Assembly: GCF_900101625.1 (NCBI RefSeq) | Contig: NZ_FMYZ01000002.1 | Location: forward strand, 620,001 to 684,000 | Source of the DNA: Cupriavidus sp. YR651 | Lineage (GTDB): Bacteria; Pseudomonadota; Gammaproteobacteria; Burkholderiales; Burkholderiaceae | Length of the DNA stretch: 64,000 bases | Reading direction: 5' to 3' | In this document: positions 27,450-35,766 of the stretch, piece by piece | Layout of the letters: every line of letters starts with the position of its first letter | How positions within the stretch are numbered: position 1 is the stretch's first letter | Program-made: the position numbers and the translations under genes | Notes under the pieces: generated by a model | The model's input: the letters and a program-made list of their open reading frames with translations, nothing else | Told to the model about the DNA's origin: nothing | Databases searched by the model: none

Positions 27450-28328
27450 ATGTCCTCGACCAGCACGCCCGTAGCGCCCGACAATCTTCCCGTATTGCCC
27501 GACGATCCCAACCTGATTGCGGGCATGCCGTACCGTCACTACAAGGGCGGCGCCTACGCCATCGCCGGGATCGGGCGGCTGGAGTCCGACCTGTCGGCAG
27601 TAGTGGTGTATGAATCGATGCGCGACCGGTCGCTGCTGTGGGTGCGGCCGGCCAGCGTCTTTGTCGAACCCGTGGACACGCCCGCGGGCACGGTGCCGCG
27701 ATTCGCGCCGGCCTGGCCGGCGTCGCTGGCTTGTCTGGATTTCCTGTCACGCAGCGATGTGCTGGCGGTGCTGTCGCTCTATGACGCGCCATATCGCAAG
27801 TACCACGACCGCACGCATGTGCTCGAGATGTTCGAGGCCGCCCGCGCACGGGGCATCGCGCTGAACGCCGCGCAGGCGCTGGCCGTGTTGTTCCACGATG
27901 CGGTCTATGTGCCCGGCTGCGAGCACAACGAGGCGGCATCGGCGGCGTTGATCGAGACGATGGCGCCCAATGTCGATGCCTCGACAATCGCCGCTGCCGC
28001 CAGCATCGTGCGTGATACCGCCACGCATACGCCGTCCACCGACGATGCTGCCATCGTGCTCGATCTCGACCTGTTGCGCCTTGCCGCGCCGGCGGACGAT
28101 TTCGATCGCTACAGCGAGGCAGTGTTTGCGGAGAATCGCGCGTTGCTGGCCGCGCGCACGGGGCTGGAAGGGGAGGCGCTGTGGCAGGCGTTCATGCAGC
28201 GTCGGGCCGCGTTCCTCGGCAAGCTGGCGGAGCGGCCGCGTCTGTTCCTGACCGATGCCTTCGCCGATGCGGAGGCGAGCGCTCGCGGCAATATCGTGCG
28301 TCTGCTGCAGCCAGGCGCCGGGGCCTGA
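27450..28328 (+). CDS. DUF1653 and HD-domain fusion protein
   Basis: This 292-residue cytoplasmic protein has two parts. Residues about 27-72 (YRHYKGGAYAIAGIGRLES to LLWVRPASVF) match the short DUF1653 domain. From about 100 on it is an HD-type metal-dependent phosphohydrolase-like domain, with metal ligands in YHDRTHVLEMF and LFHDAVYVPG and a downstream DLDLLRL. HD proteins of this kind are often annotated as predicted metal-dependent HD phosphohydrolases; the substrate is unknown. The combination with DUF1653 suggests a nucleotide or modified-base related job, but that is inference. Confidence 0.82.
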   Translation: MSSTSTPVAPDNLPVLPDDPNLIAGMPYRHYKGGAYAIAGIGRLESDLSAVVVYESMRDRSLLWVRPASVFVEPVDTPAGTVPRFAPAWPASLACLDFLSRSDVLAVLSLYDAPYRKYHDRTHVLEMFEAARARGIALNAAQALAVLFHDAVYVPGCEHNEAASAALIETMAPNVDASTIAAAASIVRDTATHTPSTDDAAIVLDLDLLRLAAPADDFDRYSEAVFAENRALLAARTGLEGEALWQAFMQRRAAFLGKLAERPRLFLTDAFADAEASARGNIVRLLQPGAGA

Positions 28329-28332
28329 TCCG

Positions 28333-29655
28333 TCAGGCCGCGTCGGCGGGCGCGGCTGGCGTGGCCGGTGCGGCGGGCAGGCGCGACACCAGCAACTGGT
28401 CGATCTTGTGGTGGTCGATATCCACAACCTCGAACCTGAAGCCCGCCACGGTGATCGATTCCGATTTCTTCGGAATTCGCTTGAGCGAATAGATCACAAG
28501 GCCCGCCGCCGTATCGACGTAGTCTTCGCCGGGCAACGTGTCCAGGTCGAGCGCCTTCTTGAGGTCCCCGAGCGGCGTCAGGCCGTCGACGAGCCATGAC
28601 GATTCGTCGCGCCGCACGATCTGCTCGTCTTCGGCGGAATACAGGATGTCTCCCATCAGTGCGCCGACGATGTCGTCCAGCGTGACGATGCCTACCACCA
28701 GTCCGTATTCGTTCATCACCACGGCAAAGCTCTCGTGCATCTCGCGGAAACGCGTCAGCGACTCCGACAGCGTCAGCGTATCCGGGATCACCCGCACATT
28801 CTTGTCGTGGTGCCGGCCGATGTTGCCGAGCACCGTGGCGCTTTCGTCGGCCAGCAGCAACTGCAGGATGTCCTTGGAATCGATGTAGCCGAGCACATCG
28901 TCGAGGTCGTGTCCGCAGACCGGATATTGCGCATGCGGCTGGTTGACCAGCTTGCGCCGCACGCTGTCGGCGGTTTCGTCGAGCGTCAGGTAGACCACGT
29001 CGTCCCGTGGCGTCATGATCGCCGTGATGCCCTTGGAATCGAGTTCGAAGACGTTTTCGATCAGGTGCAGTTCATGCTTGTGGAGCACGCCAGCCTCGGC
29101 GCCCGCGTCGACCATCGCCGCGATATCTTCCGTGGTGATCTGGTCCACGGGCTTGGTGGGCACGCCGAAGAGGCGCAGCATGGCATCGGCCGCGGCGTTG
29201 AAGATCCAGACCACGGGCCGGAGCACCTTGAGCAGCGTCAGAATCGGTCCGATGACGGCGACCGCGCAGGCCTCCGGGAAAGTCATCGCGATCCGCTTCG
29301 GAATCAGGTCGGCAAACTGGATGAACAGCAGCGTGACCACGAGGAAGGAGCCGATATTGGCGACGCGCTGCGCATGCCCGGCATCCATATAGGGGGCCAG
29401 CGCCTCATAGACGAGGTCGGAGACATGCTTCTCGCCGAGGATGCCGGCGAGGATGGCCACGCTGTTGACGCCGATCTGCACGATCGTGAAGAAGTTGCCG
29501 GGCTCCTCCTTGAGGAGCAGGACCTTGGTGGCGCGGCGATCCCCGCGCTCGGACAAGACTTGCAGCTTGGTGCGGCGGGCGGCGGTCAGCGCAATCTCGG
29601 AGATCGAGAAGAACGCACTGATCAGCACGAGAAGAATCAGGGTCAGGACGAACAT
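28333..29655 (-). CDS. CNNM/CorC-HlyC family membrane protein
   Basis: This 440-residue inner-membrane protein has an N-terminal CNNM domain with three or four hydrophobic segments (about 1-25, 58-80, 95-120, 130-150), two CBS domains (about 205-335, including VYLTLDETADSVRRKL and VIPDTLTLSESLTRFREM) and a C-terminal CorC/HlyC domain (about 345-425). Such proteins are linked to magnesium or cobalt efflux. It converges on the HD gene with four bases between stops and stands next to the LysR gene. Confidence 0.9.
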   Translation of the reverse strand: MFVLTLILLVLISAFFSISEIALTAARRTKLQVLSERGDRRATKVLLLKEEPGNFFTIVQIGVNSVAILAGILGEKHVSDLVYEALAPYMDAGHAQRVANIGSFLVVTLLFIQFADLIPKRIAMTFPEACAVAVIGPILTLLKVLRPVVWIFNAAADAMLRLFGVPTKPVDQITTEDIAAMVDAGAEAGVLHKHELHLIENVFELDSKGITAIMTPRDDVVYLTLDETADSVRRKLVNQPHAQYPVCGHDLDDVLGYIDSKDILQLLLADESATVLGNIGRHHDKNVRVIPDTLTLSESLTRFREMHESFAVVMNEYGLVVGIVTLDDIVGALMGDILYSAEDEQIVRRDESSWLVDGLTPLGDLKKALDLDTLPGEDYVDTAAGLVIYSLKRIPKKSESITVAGFRFEVVDIDHHKIDQLLVSRLPAAPATPAAPADAA

Positions 29656-29732
29656 GTTGGTTTCACGCGCCTGTCTGGGCGTGTTGATGATGGTGCACGG
29701 CGCGATGGTCTGTCAATCTGGCCTCGCGCGCG

Positions 29733-30686
29733 CTATTTGGTGACGGGGTCGAATTGCACGGCCGGCGCGTCCAGGCGCTGTGGCAGCGTGGCCGCGAGTT
29801 CCGCCGCTGCCGCCGCGAATTGCGTCTGCATGTCATCGACAAGACTCGAAGCGCCGCGATGGCTCGCGCGCAGGCGCTGGATCTCGAATGGCAGCATCGG
29901 TTGCACGTCGTGCAACGCCACATTGGCGGGGTTGGCGCTCAGTGCCGTGTACTGGTCGAGCAGCGTCACACCCAGCCCGGCATCGACCAGCGCGAGCGCC
30001 AGCGAATAGGTTTGCACCTCGAGCGTCGAGTGCGGTTCCAGCGCATGGCGTGCCAGCGTCTGGCGTACCAGCAGCCCAAGCGAGCTGTCATCGTCATAGC
30101 CAATGAACGGCCGCTCCATCAGCTTGCGCATGGCGACGGTACCGCGGCGTCCGCCTGCCGGAATTGGCTGCGTGCGCGGCGCGGCCAGCAGCATGCGGCC
30201 CGCGGCCACCGGTTCGCTGGTGATGGCTTCATGCCGCGGTGGCGAGAACGCGAAGCCGACATCGATCTGGTTGGCGAGCAGCGCGTCAACGATCTCGTTG
30301 GTGTGGTGTGTCAGCACCTGAACCTGCGTTTCAGGATGTCGCGCACAGAAACGCCGTACCGCGGGGACCAGCAGCGGATTGGCCAGGCTGGGCGTCGCGG
30401 CAACCCTCAGGCGTCCCGCGCCCTTGTGCCGCAGGCTTTCCGAGACGCGTCGCACACGCTCGATCTCGCCATATAGCCTTTCGACATCGCCGTAGAGCGC
30501 GGTGGCTTCCGGCGTGGGCTGCAGCCGGCCGCGCACGCGCTCGAACAGGCGGAAGCCGAGAGAGGCTTCGGCATGCTGCAGCACGCGTGTTACCACGGGC
30601 TGGGAGACATGGAGCAGCCGTGCGGCCTCGCTGACAGTGCCGGTCAGCATGACGGCGCGAAAGACTTCGATCTGGCGCAGACGCAT
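29733..30686 (-). CDS. LysR family transcriptional regulator
   Basis: This 317-residue regulator has an N-terminal winged helix (MRLRQIEVFRAVMLTGTVSE, then AARLLHVSQPVVTRVLQHAE) and a C-terminal effector domain. It is divergent from dadA, separated by about 180 bases, the usual position for a LysR protein that controls its neighbour. The ligand is probably an amino acid, judging from the dehydrogenase and transporter genes that follow, but this is inference from context. Confidence 0.9.
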   Translation of the reverse strand: MRLRQIEVFRAVMLTGTVSEAARLLHVSQPVVTRVLQHAEASLGFRLFERVRGRLQPTPEATALYGDVERLYGEIERVRRVSESLRHKGAGRLRVAATPSLANPLLVPAVRRFCARHPETQVQVLTHHTNEIVDALLANQIDVGFAFSPPRHEAITSEPVAAGRMLLAAPRTQPIPAGGRRGTVAMRKLMERPFIGYDDDSSLGLLVRQTLARHALEPHSTLEVQTYSLALALVDAGLGVTLLDQYTALSANPANVALHDVQPMLPFEIQRLRASHRGASSLVDDMQTQFAAAAAELAATLPQRLDAPAVQFDPVTK

Positions 30687-30866
30687 TGTTGTGGTGCGGA
30701 GAAAAGCCTTCAGTGGTGCGGGAAATGGTGCTGTGCACTACGGGTAAGCCCGGGTGGCGGCCATCCATAGCCTGAAGACATATTCTGGCACGTATTGGCA
30801 TTGGGCAAGCCGCGCCGGGTCGACTACGCTCTGGCCCATCGTATGTTCTGAATGCAAGGCAAGTCG

Positions 30867-32144
30867 ATGCGCGTAGCAATCGTAGGAGCCGGCGTGGTCG
30901 GCATGACCACCGCCTGGCGGCTGGCCCATGACGGTCACGAGGTCACGGTGCTGGAGCGTCATGACGGTCCGGGCGAGGAAACCAGCTTTGCCAACGGCGG
31001 TCAGCTCAGCTACAGCTACGTGGCGCCGCTGGCCGGTCCGGGCGTGTTGTCGAAGGTGCCCGGCTGGTTGCTGGATCGCGATTCGCCGATGCGCTTCCGC
31101 CCGACGGCTGACCCGGCGCAGTGGCGTTGGCTACTGGCGTTCGTGCGGGCATGCAACGCCGCCACCAGCGAGGCAACAACGCGCAAGCTCCTGCGGCTGG
31201 CGTTTTATTCGCGCGACCTGATGCAGGCGTTCGTGCAGCGTCCGGAGGCGCGCGAGGAAGGCGGCGGCTTTGATTTTGCGCGGCGCGGCAAGCTGATCGT
31301 TCATCGCGACGCTGCCGCCTACGAATCGGCTTGCCGCCTGCTCGACTACCAGGCCAGCCTGGGTTGCGAACAGCAGGCGATGGACCGCGACGCGACCGTC
31401 GCGCTGGAGCCGGCGCTGGGCGGCATCCGCCATGACATCGCCGGGGCCATCTACACGCCGAGCGAGGAAGTGGGCGATTGTCATCGCTTTTGTCTGTCGC
31501 TGGCCCATCTGTTGCAAGGGAAGGGCGCTGTGACGATGCGCTTTGGTACGCGCGTCACGGGTCTGGTGCAATCGGGTGACCGCGTGACGGGGGTGAAAAC
31601 GGACGAAGGCGAGGTCCGCGCCGACGCCGTGATCGTGGCGGGCGGCATCGGCAGCGTGCCGCTGCTGCGCCCGCTGGGAGTGCGCCCCATGCTCTGGCCG
31701 CTCAAGGGTTACAGCATCACGGTGCCGATTGTCGACGGGGCTCACGCGCCGCACATCAGCGTGACGGATTTTGCGAACAAGATCGTCTACGCGCGGATCG
31801 GCAACACGCTGCGCGTGGCGGGCATGGCGGATCTGGTACGCGGCGGCGCCACGATTGACCGCGAGCGTGCGCAGACGCTGGTCACGCAGACGCGTGCCGT
31901 GTTCGGCAGCGTGACCAATGGCACCGACCTCGATGCGCTGCAGCCGTGGGCGGGGCTGCGGCCCGCCACGCCGGATGGTCTGCCGATGGTCGGCGAGTCG
32001 CGCGTGCGCGGGCTCTGGCTGAACCTCGGCCATGGTGCGCTCGGATTTACGTTGGCCATGGGCAGCGCAGGGCTGCTCGCCGACAAGATGGCGGGCCGCA
32101 AGCCGGCCATCGATGCGGAAGATTTCAGTGCAGCGCTGGCGTAG
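30867..32144 (+). CDS. dadA: D-amino acid dehydrogenase-type FAD oxidoreductase
   Basis: This 425-residue membrane-associated flavoprotein oxidatively deaminates D-amino acids and passes electrons to quinone. The FAD-binding motif is VAIVGAGVVGMTTAWRLAHD at residues 3-22. Typical DAO-family segments follow: FANGGQLSYSYVAPLAGPGV and, near the C-terminus, WAGLRPATPDGLPMVGES and LNLGHGALGFTLAMGS. The start at 30867 has AAGG upstream; the ATG at 30852 would add five residues. Context with an LysR regulator and periplasmic amino-acid binders supports amino acid catabolism. Confidence 0.9.
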   Translation: MRVAIVGAGVVGMTTAWRLAHDGHEVTVLERHDGPGEETSFANGGQLSYSYVAPLAGPGVLSKVPGWLLDRDSPMRFRPTADPAQWRWLLAFVRACNAATSEATTRKLLRLAFYSRDLMQAFVQRPEAREEGGGFDFARRGKLIVHRDAAAYESACRLLDYQASLGCEQQAMDRDATVALEPALGGIRHDIAGAIYTPSEEVGDCHRFCLSLAHLLQGKGAVTMRFGTRVTGLVQSGDRVTGVKTDEGEVRADAVIVAGGIGSVPLLRPLGVRPMLWPLKGYSITVPIVDGAHAPHISVTDFANKIVYARIGNTLRVAGMADLVRGGATIDRERAQTLVTQTRAVFGSVTNGTDLDALQPWAGLRPATPDGLPMVGESRVRGLWLNLGHGALGFTLAMGSAGLLADKMAGRKPAIDAEDFSAALA

Positions 32145-32237
32145 CCGGCGCACACGGGTTGTGCTGGAAGTTTGAGAGTTGGTTGTGAGATTGCCTCAAG
32201 TCATGCCATTAAACCAAGCCCCATCAAGGAGCGAAAC

Positions 32238-33149
32238 ATGAAGCAACTGCCTGTCCGTCTGACCCCCACCGCCCGCCTGCTGGCCGCTGCCGCGCTGGTC
32301 TGCGCCGCCACCGGCGCGCACGCCGCCGATGGCGACACGCTCAAGAAGATCAAGGACAGCGGTGTGATCTCGCTCGGCTACCGCGAGTCCTCGATTCCGT
32401 TCTCGTATTCGGACGGCAAGGAAGTCATGGGGTACTCCCATGAGATCCTGTTGCAGATCGTCGACAAGATCAAGACGACGCTGAACATGCCGAACCTGCA
32501 AGTCAAGCTGACGCCGATCACCTCGCAGAACCGTATCCCGCTGATGCAGAACGGGACCATCGACATCGAGTGCGGCAGCACCACGAACAACCTGGAGCGG
32601 CAGAAACAGGTGGCGTTCTCGAACAGCCTGTTCGTCTACGGCATCCGCATGCTGACCAAGAAGGACTCGGGCATCAAGGAGTTCCCGCAGTTGAAGGACA
32701 AGAACGTGGTGACTACCGCCGGCACCACGGGTGAGCGCCTGCTGGTCAAGATGAATGGCGAGCAGGGCATGAACATGAACCTGATCAGCGCCAAGGATCA
32801 CGGCCAGTCCTTCCTGATCCTGGAGACGGGGCGCGCGGTCGCGTTCGTCATGGATGAGCCGCTGCTGTATGGCGAACGGACCAAGGCCAAGAACGCGGGC
32901 GACTGGCTTGTCGTCGGCGCGCCGCTGCAGACCGAGAACTACGCGTGCATGTTCCGCAAGGACGATCCGTCGTTCAAGAAGCTGGCCGATGGCGTGGTGG
33001 CGGACCTGATGACGAGCGGCCGTGCCGAGAAGCTCTACGCCAAGTGGTTCCAGTCGCCGATCCCGCCGCGCGGCATCAACATGAACTACCCGCTGTCGCC
33101 GGACATGAAGCAGTTGTTTGCGGAACCGAACGACAAGGCATTCCAATAA
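32238..33149 (+). CDS. Amino-acid ABC transporter substrate-binding protein (glutamate/aspartate type)
   Basis: This 303-residue periplasmic protein has a signal peptide (residues 1-29, ending GAHAA) and a type II binding fold: LGYRESSIPFSYSDGKEVMG near the start, IDIECGSTTNNLERQKQVAF in the middle, and a C-terminal lobe ending FQ. These match the GltI family that feeds glutamate/aspartate importers. No permease of that type is adjacent. AAGGA lies before the ATG. A hairpin follows before the next binding protein. Confidence 0.88.
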   Translation: MKQLPVRLTPTARLLAAAALVCAATGAHAADGDTLKKIKDSGVISLGYRESSIPFSYSDGKEVMGYSHEILLQIVDKIKTTLNMPNLQVKLTPITSQNRIPLMQNGTIDIECGSTTNNLERQKQVAFSNSLFVYGIRMLTKKDSGIKEFPQLKDKNVVTTAGTTGERLLVKMNGEQGMNMNLISAKDHGQSFLILETGRAVAFVMDEPLLYGERTKAKNAGDWLVVGAPLQTENYACMFRKDDPSFKKLADGVVADLMTSGRAEKLYAKWFQSPIPPRGINMNYPLSPDMKQLFAEPNDKAFQ

Positions 33150-33163
33150 GCGAGGGGTCGCAG

Positions 33164-33192
33164 CCGGTCCGCCACGTCGGGAGGCGGATCGG
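33164..33192 (+). terminator. Hairpin between two substrate-binding protein genes
   Basis: CCGGTCCGCC (33164-33173) pairs with GGCGGATCGG (33183-33192) with one G-T pair, followed by TTATATAG rather than a clean T run. It may partly terminate or stabilise the upstream message. Confidence 0.4.
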
Positions 33193-33337
33193 TTATATAG
33201 CCATAATGAATCGTTATTTCGCTGGTGATAGCGTTTGCGGTAGTGTGTAGCCCGTTATAGGCTCATAGGGCCACCGGCGCGCCTCCAGAAAATGAAGAGC
33301 GCAGCCGGATCTGATACCGCATCCCACTGGAGAACAT

Positions 33338-34150
33338 ATGCGATCGATTCGTACGGGTTGGTTCAAATCCCTGCTCGCTGCCGCGCTGCTGGCTGGCACC
33401 GCAGGCCTGACTGCCACCGCTGCACAAGCCGCGGACTTGCTCGACACGGTAAAGCAGGCGGGTGTGCTGAAGATCGGCGTGGAAGGTACCTACCCGCCGT
33501 TCGGATATCGAGGCGCCAAGAACGAGCTGGAAGGTTTCGACGTCGATGTGGCGCGGGCCATCGCCGGCAAGCTCGGCGTCAAGCCGGAGTTCGTGACTAC
33601 TGAATGGAGCGCGATCATTGCCGGCCTGCAGGCGGGCAAGTTCGACGTCATCGTCAACCAGGTCGCCGTCACGCCGCAGCGCAAGCAGGCGCTCGATTTT
33701 TCCACGCCGTACGTCTACTCGGCCGCTCAACTGATCCAGCGCAAGGATGACAAGCGCGAGTTCAAGTCGCTGGAAGATCTGAAGGGCCACAAGCTGGGTG
33801 TGAGCCTGGGCAGCAACTACAACGAGCTGGCCAAGTCCGTGCCCGCCATCGACGTCAAGACCTATCCGGGCGCGCCCGAATACCTGCGGGATCTGGCCGC
33901 GCAACGCGTCGACGCCGCGCTCAATGACCGCCTGATGGTCAACTACCTGATCAAGACCGCCAACCTGCCGCTGCGGCCGGGCGCCGTGGTGCCGGGCGCC
34001 AACACGGAAGTGGCCATCCCGTTCCGCAAGGACAACCCCAAGTTCGCACAGGCCATCGACAAGGCCCTGGATGATCTCCGCAAGGACGGCACGCTGGCGA
34101 AGCTGTCGAACAAGTGGTTCGGTTCGGATGTGACCAAGCCACTGAAGTGA
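33338..34150 (+). CDS. Amino-acid ABC transporter substrate-binding protein (cystine/polar type)
   Basis: This 270-residue periplasmic protein has a signal peptide (1-31, ending AAQAA) and the family 3 signature VLKIGVEGTYPPFGYRG followed by FDVDVARAIAGKLG. It resembles FliY/TcyA-like cystine and glutamine binders; ligand identity is not certain. It is followed after about 220 bases by a matching permease. Confidence 0.88.
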   Translation: MRSIRTGWFKSLLAAALLAGTAGLTATAAQAADLLDTVKQAGVLKIGVEGTYPPFGYRGAKNELEGFDVDVARAIAGKLGVKPEFVTTEWSAIIAGLQAGKFDVIVNQVAVTPQRKQALDFSTPYVYSAAQLIQRKDDKREFKSLEDLKGHKLGVSLGSNYNELAKSVPAIDVKTYPGAPEYLRDLAAQRVDAALNDRLMVNYLIKTANLPLRPGAVVPGANTEVAIPFRKDNPKFAQAIDKALDDLRKDGTLAKLSNKWFGSDVTKPLK

Positions 34151-34373
34151 TGCTGTTGCAGCGCAAGCGGCGGTTGCCACGCTGCTTGCGCTGATGCCAA
34201 GTCCTGATCTCGATCCGCGCCGTGGCCGCCGCGGCCGCTGAAATAGCCGAAGGCGCCCCTGGCGCGGGTGGCCGCCACAAGCGATATCCGTAGCCGCCCA
34301 CGCCGGCACAGGCATCGCCGCCCGCCCAGGGCGTAAGACAACACCCACGTGCCGGGATCTGTGCCGATCACGT
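34151..34373. other. Noncoding gap between binding protein and permease
   Basis: About 220 bases with several small GC-rich dyads and no supported gene. Unusually long for an ABC operon; a separate promoter for the permease may lie here, but none is clear. Confidence 0.4.
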
Positions 34374-35069
34374 ATGATCGCGCCATTCCTGATTCCTGCC
34401 GTTCCTTCCATGTCTGCTCTTGCGCTCGTTGTGGATTCGCTGCCCGTGCTGCTGCAGGGTGCGGTGCTCACGCTCAAGTTCGCCGTGTTGTCGATGGCGT
34501 TCGGCCTGCTTATTGGGATTGTGGTCGCGCTGATGGGAATCAGCCATGCGCCGGTTCTCAATAGGGCGGCGCGGGTGTACGTCAGCATCATGCGAGGTAC
34601 GCCGCTGCTGGTTCAGATCTTCGTCGTCTACTATGGTTTGCCGGGCATCGGCATTGCGCTGGAGCCCACGCCGGCAGGGGTGCTGACGCTGAGTCTGAAC
34701 GTGGGCGCCTATCTGTCAGAGAGCATGCGTGGCGCCATCCTGGGCGTCTCGCGCGGACAGTGGCTGGCCGCCTCCAGCCTGGGGATGACGCGAGGCCAGA
34801 CGCTGCGCTACATCGTGGGTCCGCAGGCCCTGCGGCTGGCGGTGCCAAGCCTTTCCAACAGCCTGATCAGCCTGATCAAGGACACCTCGCTGGTGTCGGT
34901 CATTACCGTGACCGAATTGCTGCGCACCGCGCAGGAGATCATCGCGGCCACTTACCAGCCGCTGCCGCTCTATCTGGCGGTGGCTGCCATCTACTGGGTG
35001 CTCAGCACCGGGTTGTCCTTTGTGCAGCGCGCGCTGGAGCGCAGGCTGTCACTGCCGGGCCGTCACTGA
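34374..35069 (+). CDS. Amino-acid ABC transporter permease
   Basis: This 231-residue HisM/GlnP-type inner-membrane permease has about five hydrophobic segments. The EAA loop that contacts the ATPase reads AASSLGMTRGQTLRYIVGPQA near residue 140, and IMRGTPLLVQIFVVYYGLP near 80 is family-typical. No ATPase gene follows, so it must share one encoded elsewhere. The start is uncertain: ATG 34374 or ATG 34410, neither with a clear ribosome site. Confidence 0.88.
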   Translation: MIAPFLIPAVPSMSALALVVDSLPVLLQGAVLTLKFAVLSMAFGLLIGIVVALMGISHAPVLNRAARVYVSIMRGTPLLVQIFVVYYGLPGIGIALEPTPAGVLTLSLNVGAYLSESMRGAILGVSRGQWLAASSLGMTRGQTLRYIVGPQALRLAVPSLSNSLISLIKDTSLVSVITVTELLRTAQEIIAATYQPLPLYLAVAAIYWVLSTGLSFVQRALERRLSLPGRH

Positions 35070-35106
35070 GATCCCTGCCGCGCCACCACCGAATCGTCCC
35101 GCGTCG

Positions 35107-35586
35107 TCACTGCGCCTTTGATGGGGCAGGCGGAGGCTTGGGCGTCTCGACCTTGAGTGGCTGGCCCGTTTCCAGCAGCGTCTTGAGCCCCGCCAGGATC
35201 AGCGGCCAGCCATTGCGGCCGCCTTGCAGGATCTGCTCGTCCACGGGTTCCTGATGGGTTTCGCTGACGGTGAGCCGTACGGCTTCGCCCAGGGCATCGA
35301 GCTGCCACGTGACCACCACTTCGGGCAGCGACCGGAACGCCTCCAGCCACTCCACGCGCCACGTCACCGATAGCCGGTAGGGCGGCTCCGCCGCCAGGAC
35401 CACGCCCTGGGAATCCACCTTGCCGTCGTCCATGCGCAGCACGAATGGGCTGCCCACCTGCCAGTCCGATTCGACGCGCCGGCCGAAGAAATATTTCACG
35501 CTTTGCGCGGGGTCTGTCAGCGCGGCCCAGACCTGCTCCGGCGTGGCGGCGATGTAGGTAACGACTACGGTATGCGGGGTGCGCAT
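35107..35586 (-). CDS. SRPBCC (AHSA1-like) domain protein
   Basis: This 159-residue soluble protein has the START-like fold of the AHSA1 family: VVVTYIAATPEQVWAALTDP at the start, KYFFGRRVESDWQVGSPFVL, and a C-terminal GGRNGWPLILAGLKTLLETG. Such proteins bind small hydrophobic ligands; many are stress-related with unknown ligands. GGAGG precedes the ATG at 35586; the frame extends upstream without support. The Pro-rich tail is variable. Confidence 0.85.
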   Translation of the reverse strand: MRTPHTVVVTYIAATPEQVWAALTDPAQSVKYFFGRRVESDWQVGSPFVLRMDDGKVDSQGVVLAAEPPYRLSVTWRVEWLEAFRSLPEVVVTWQLDALGEAVRLTVSETHQEPVDEQILQGGRNGWPLILAGLKTLLETGQPLKVETPKPPPAPSKAQ

Positions 35587-35693
35587 GCGAACCTCCTCTG
35601 AGATCGGATGGCGACCGGCGGAGCAGGGCGGTCGATAGCGATGGTGATCGTACTGTGGACCTGTCCCGTCTGCGCGGCAAGTGGCGGCCCATG

Positions 35694-35722
35694 AAAAAGG
35701 CCGGCTCAACGGAGCCGGCCTT
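35694..35722 (-). terminator. Terminator of the cyanophycin synthetase operon
   Basis: An 11-bp perfect stem (AAGGCCGGCTC at 35697-35707 with GAGCCGGCCTT at 35712-35722) is followed by a T run on the minus strand, directly after the second cphA. Confidence 0.9.
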
Positions 35723-35766
35723 GCGTGGCAACAGCGGGGTGCGGCGGGGGCATCCCCCGATGCCGC

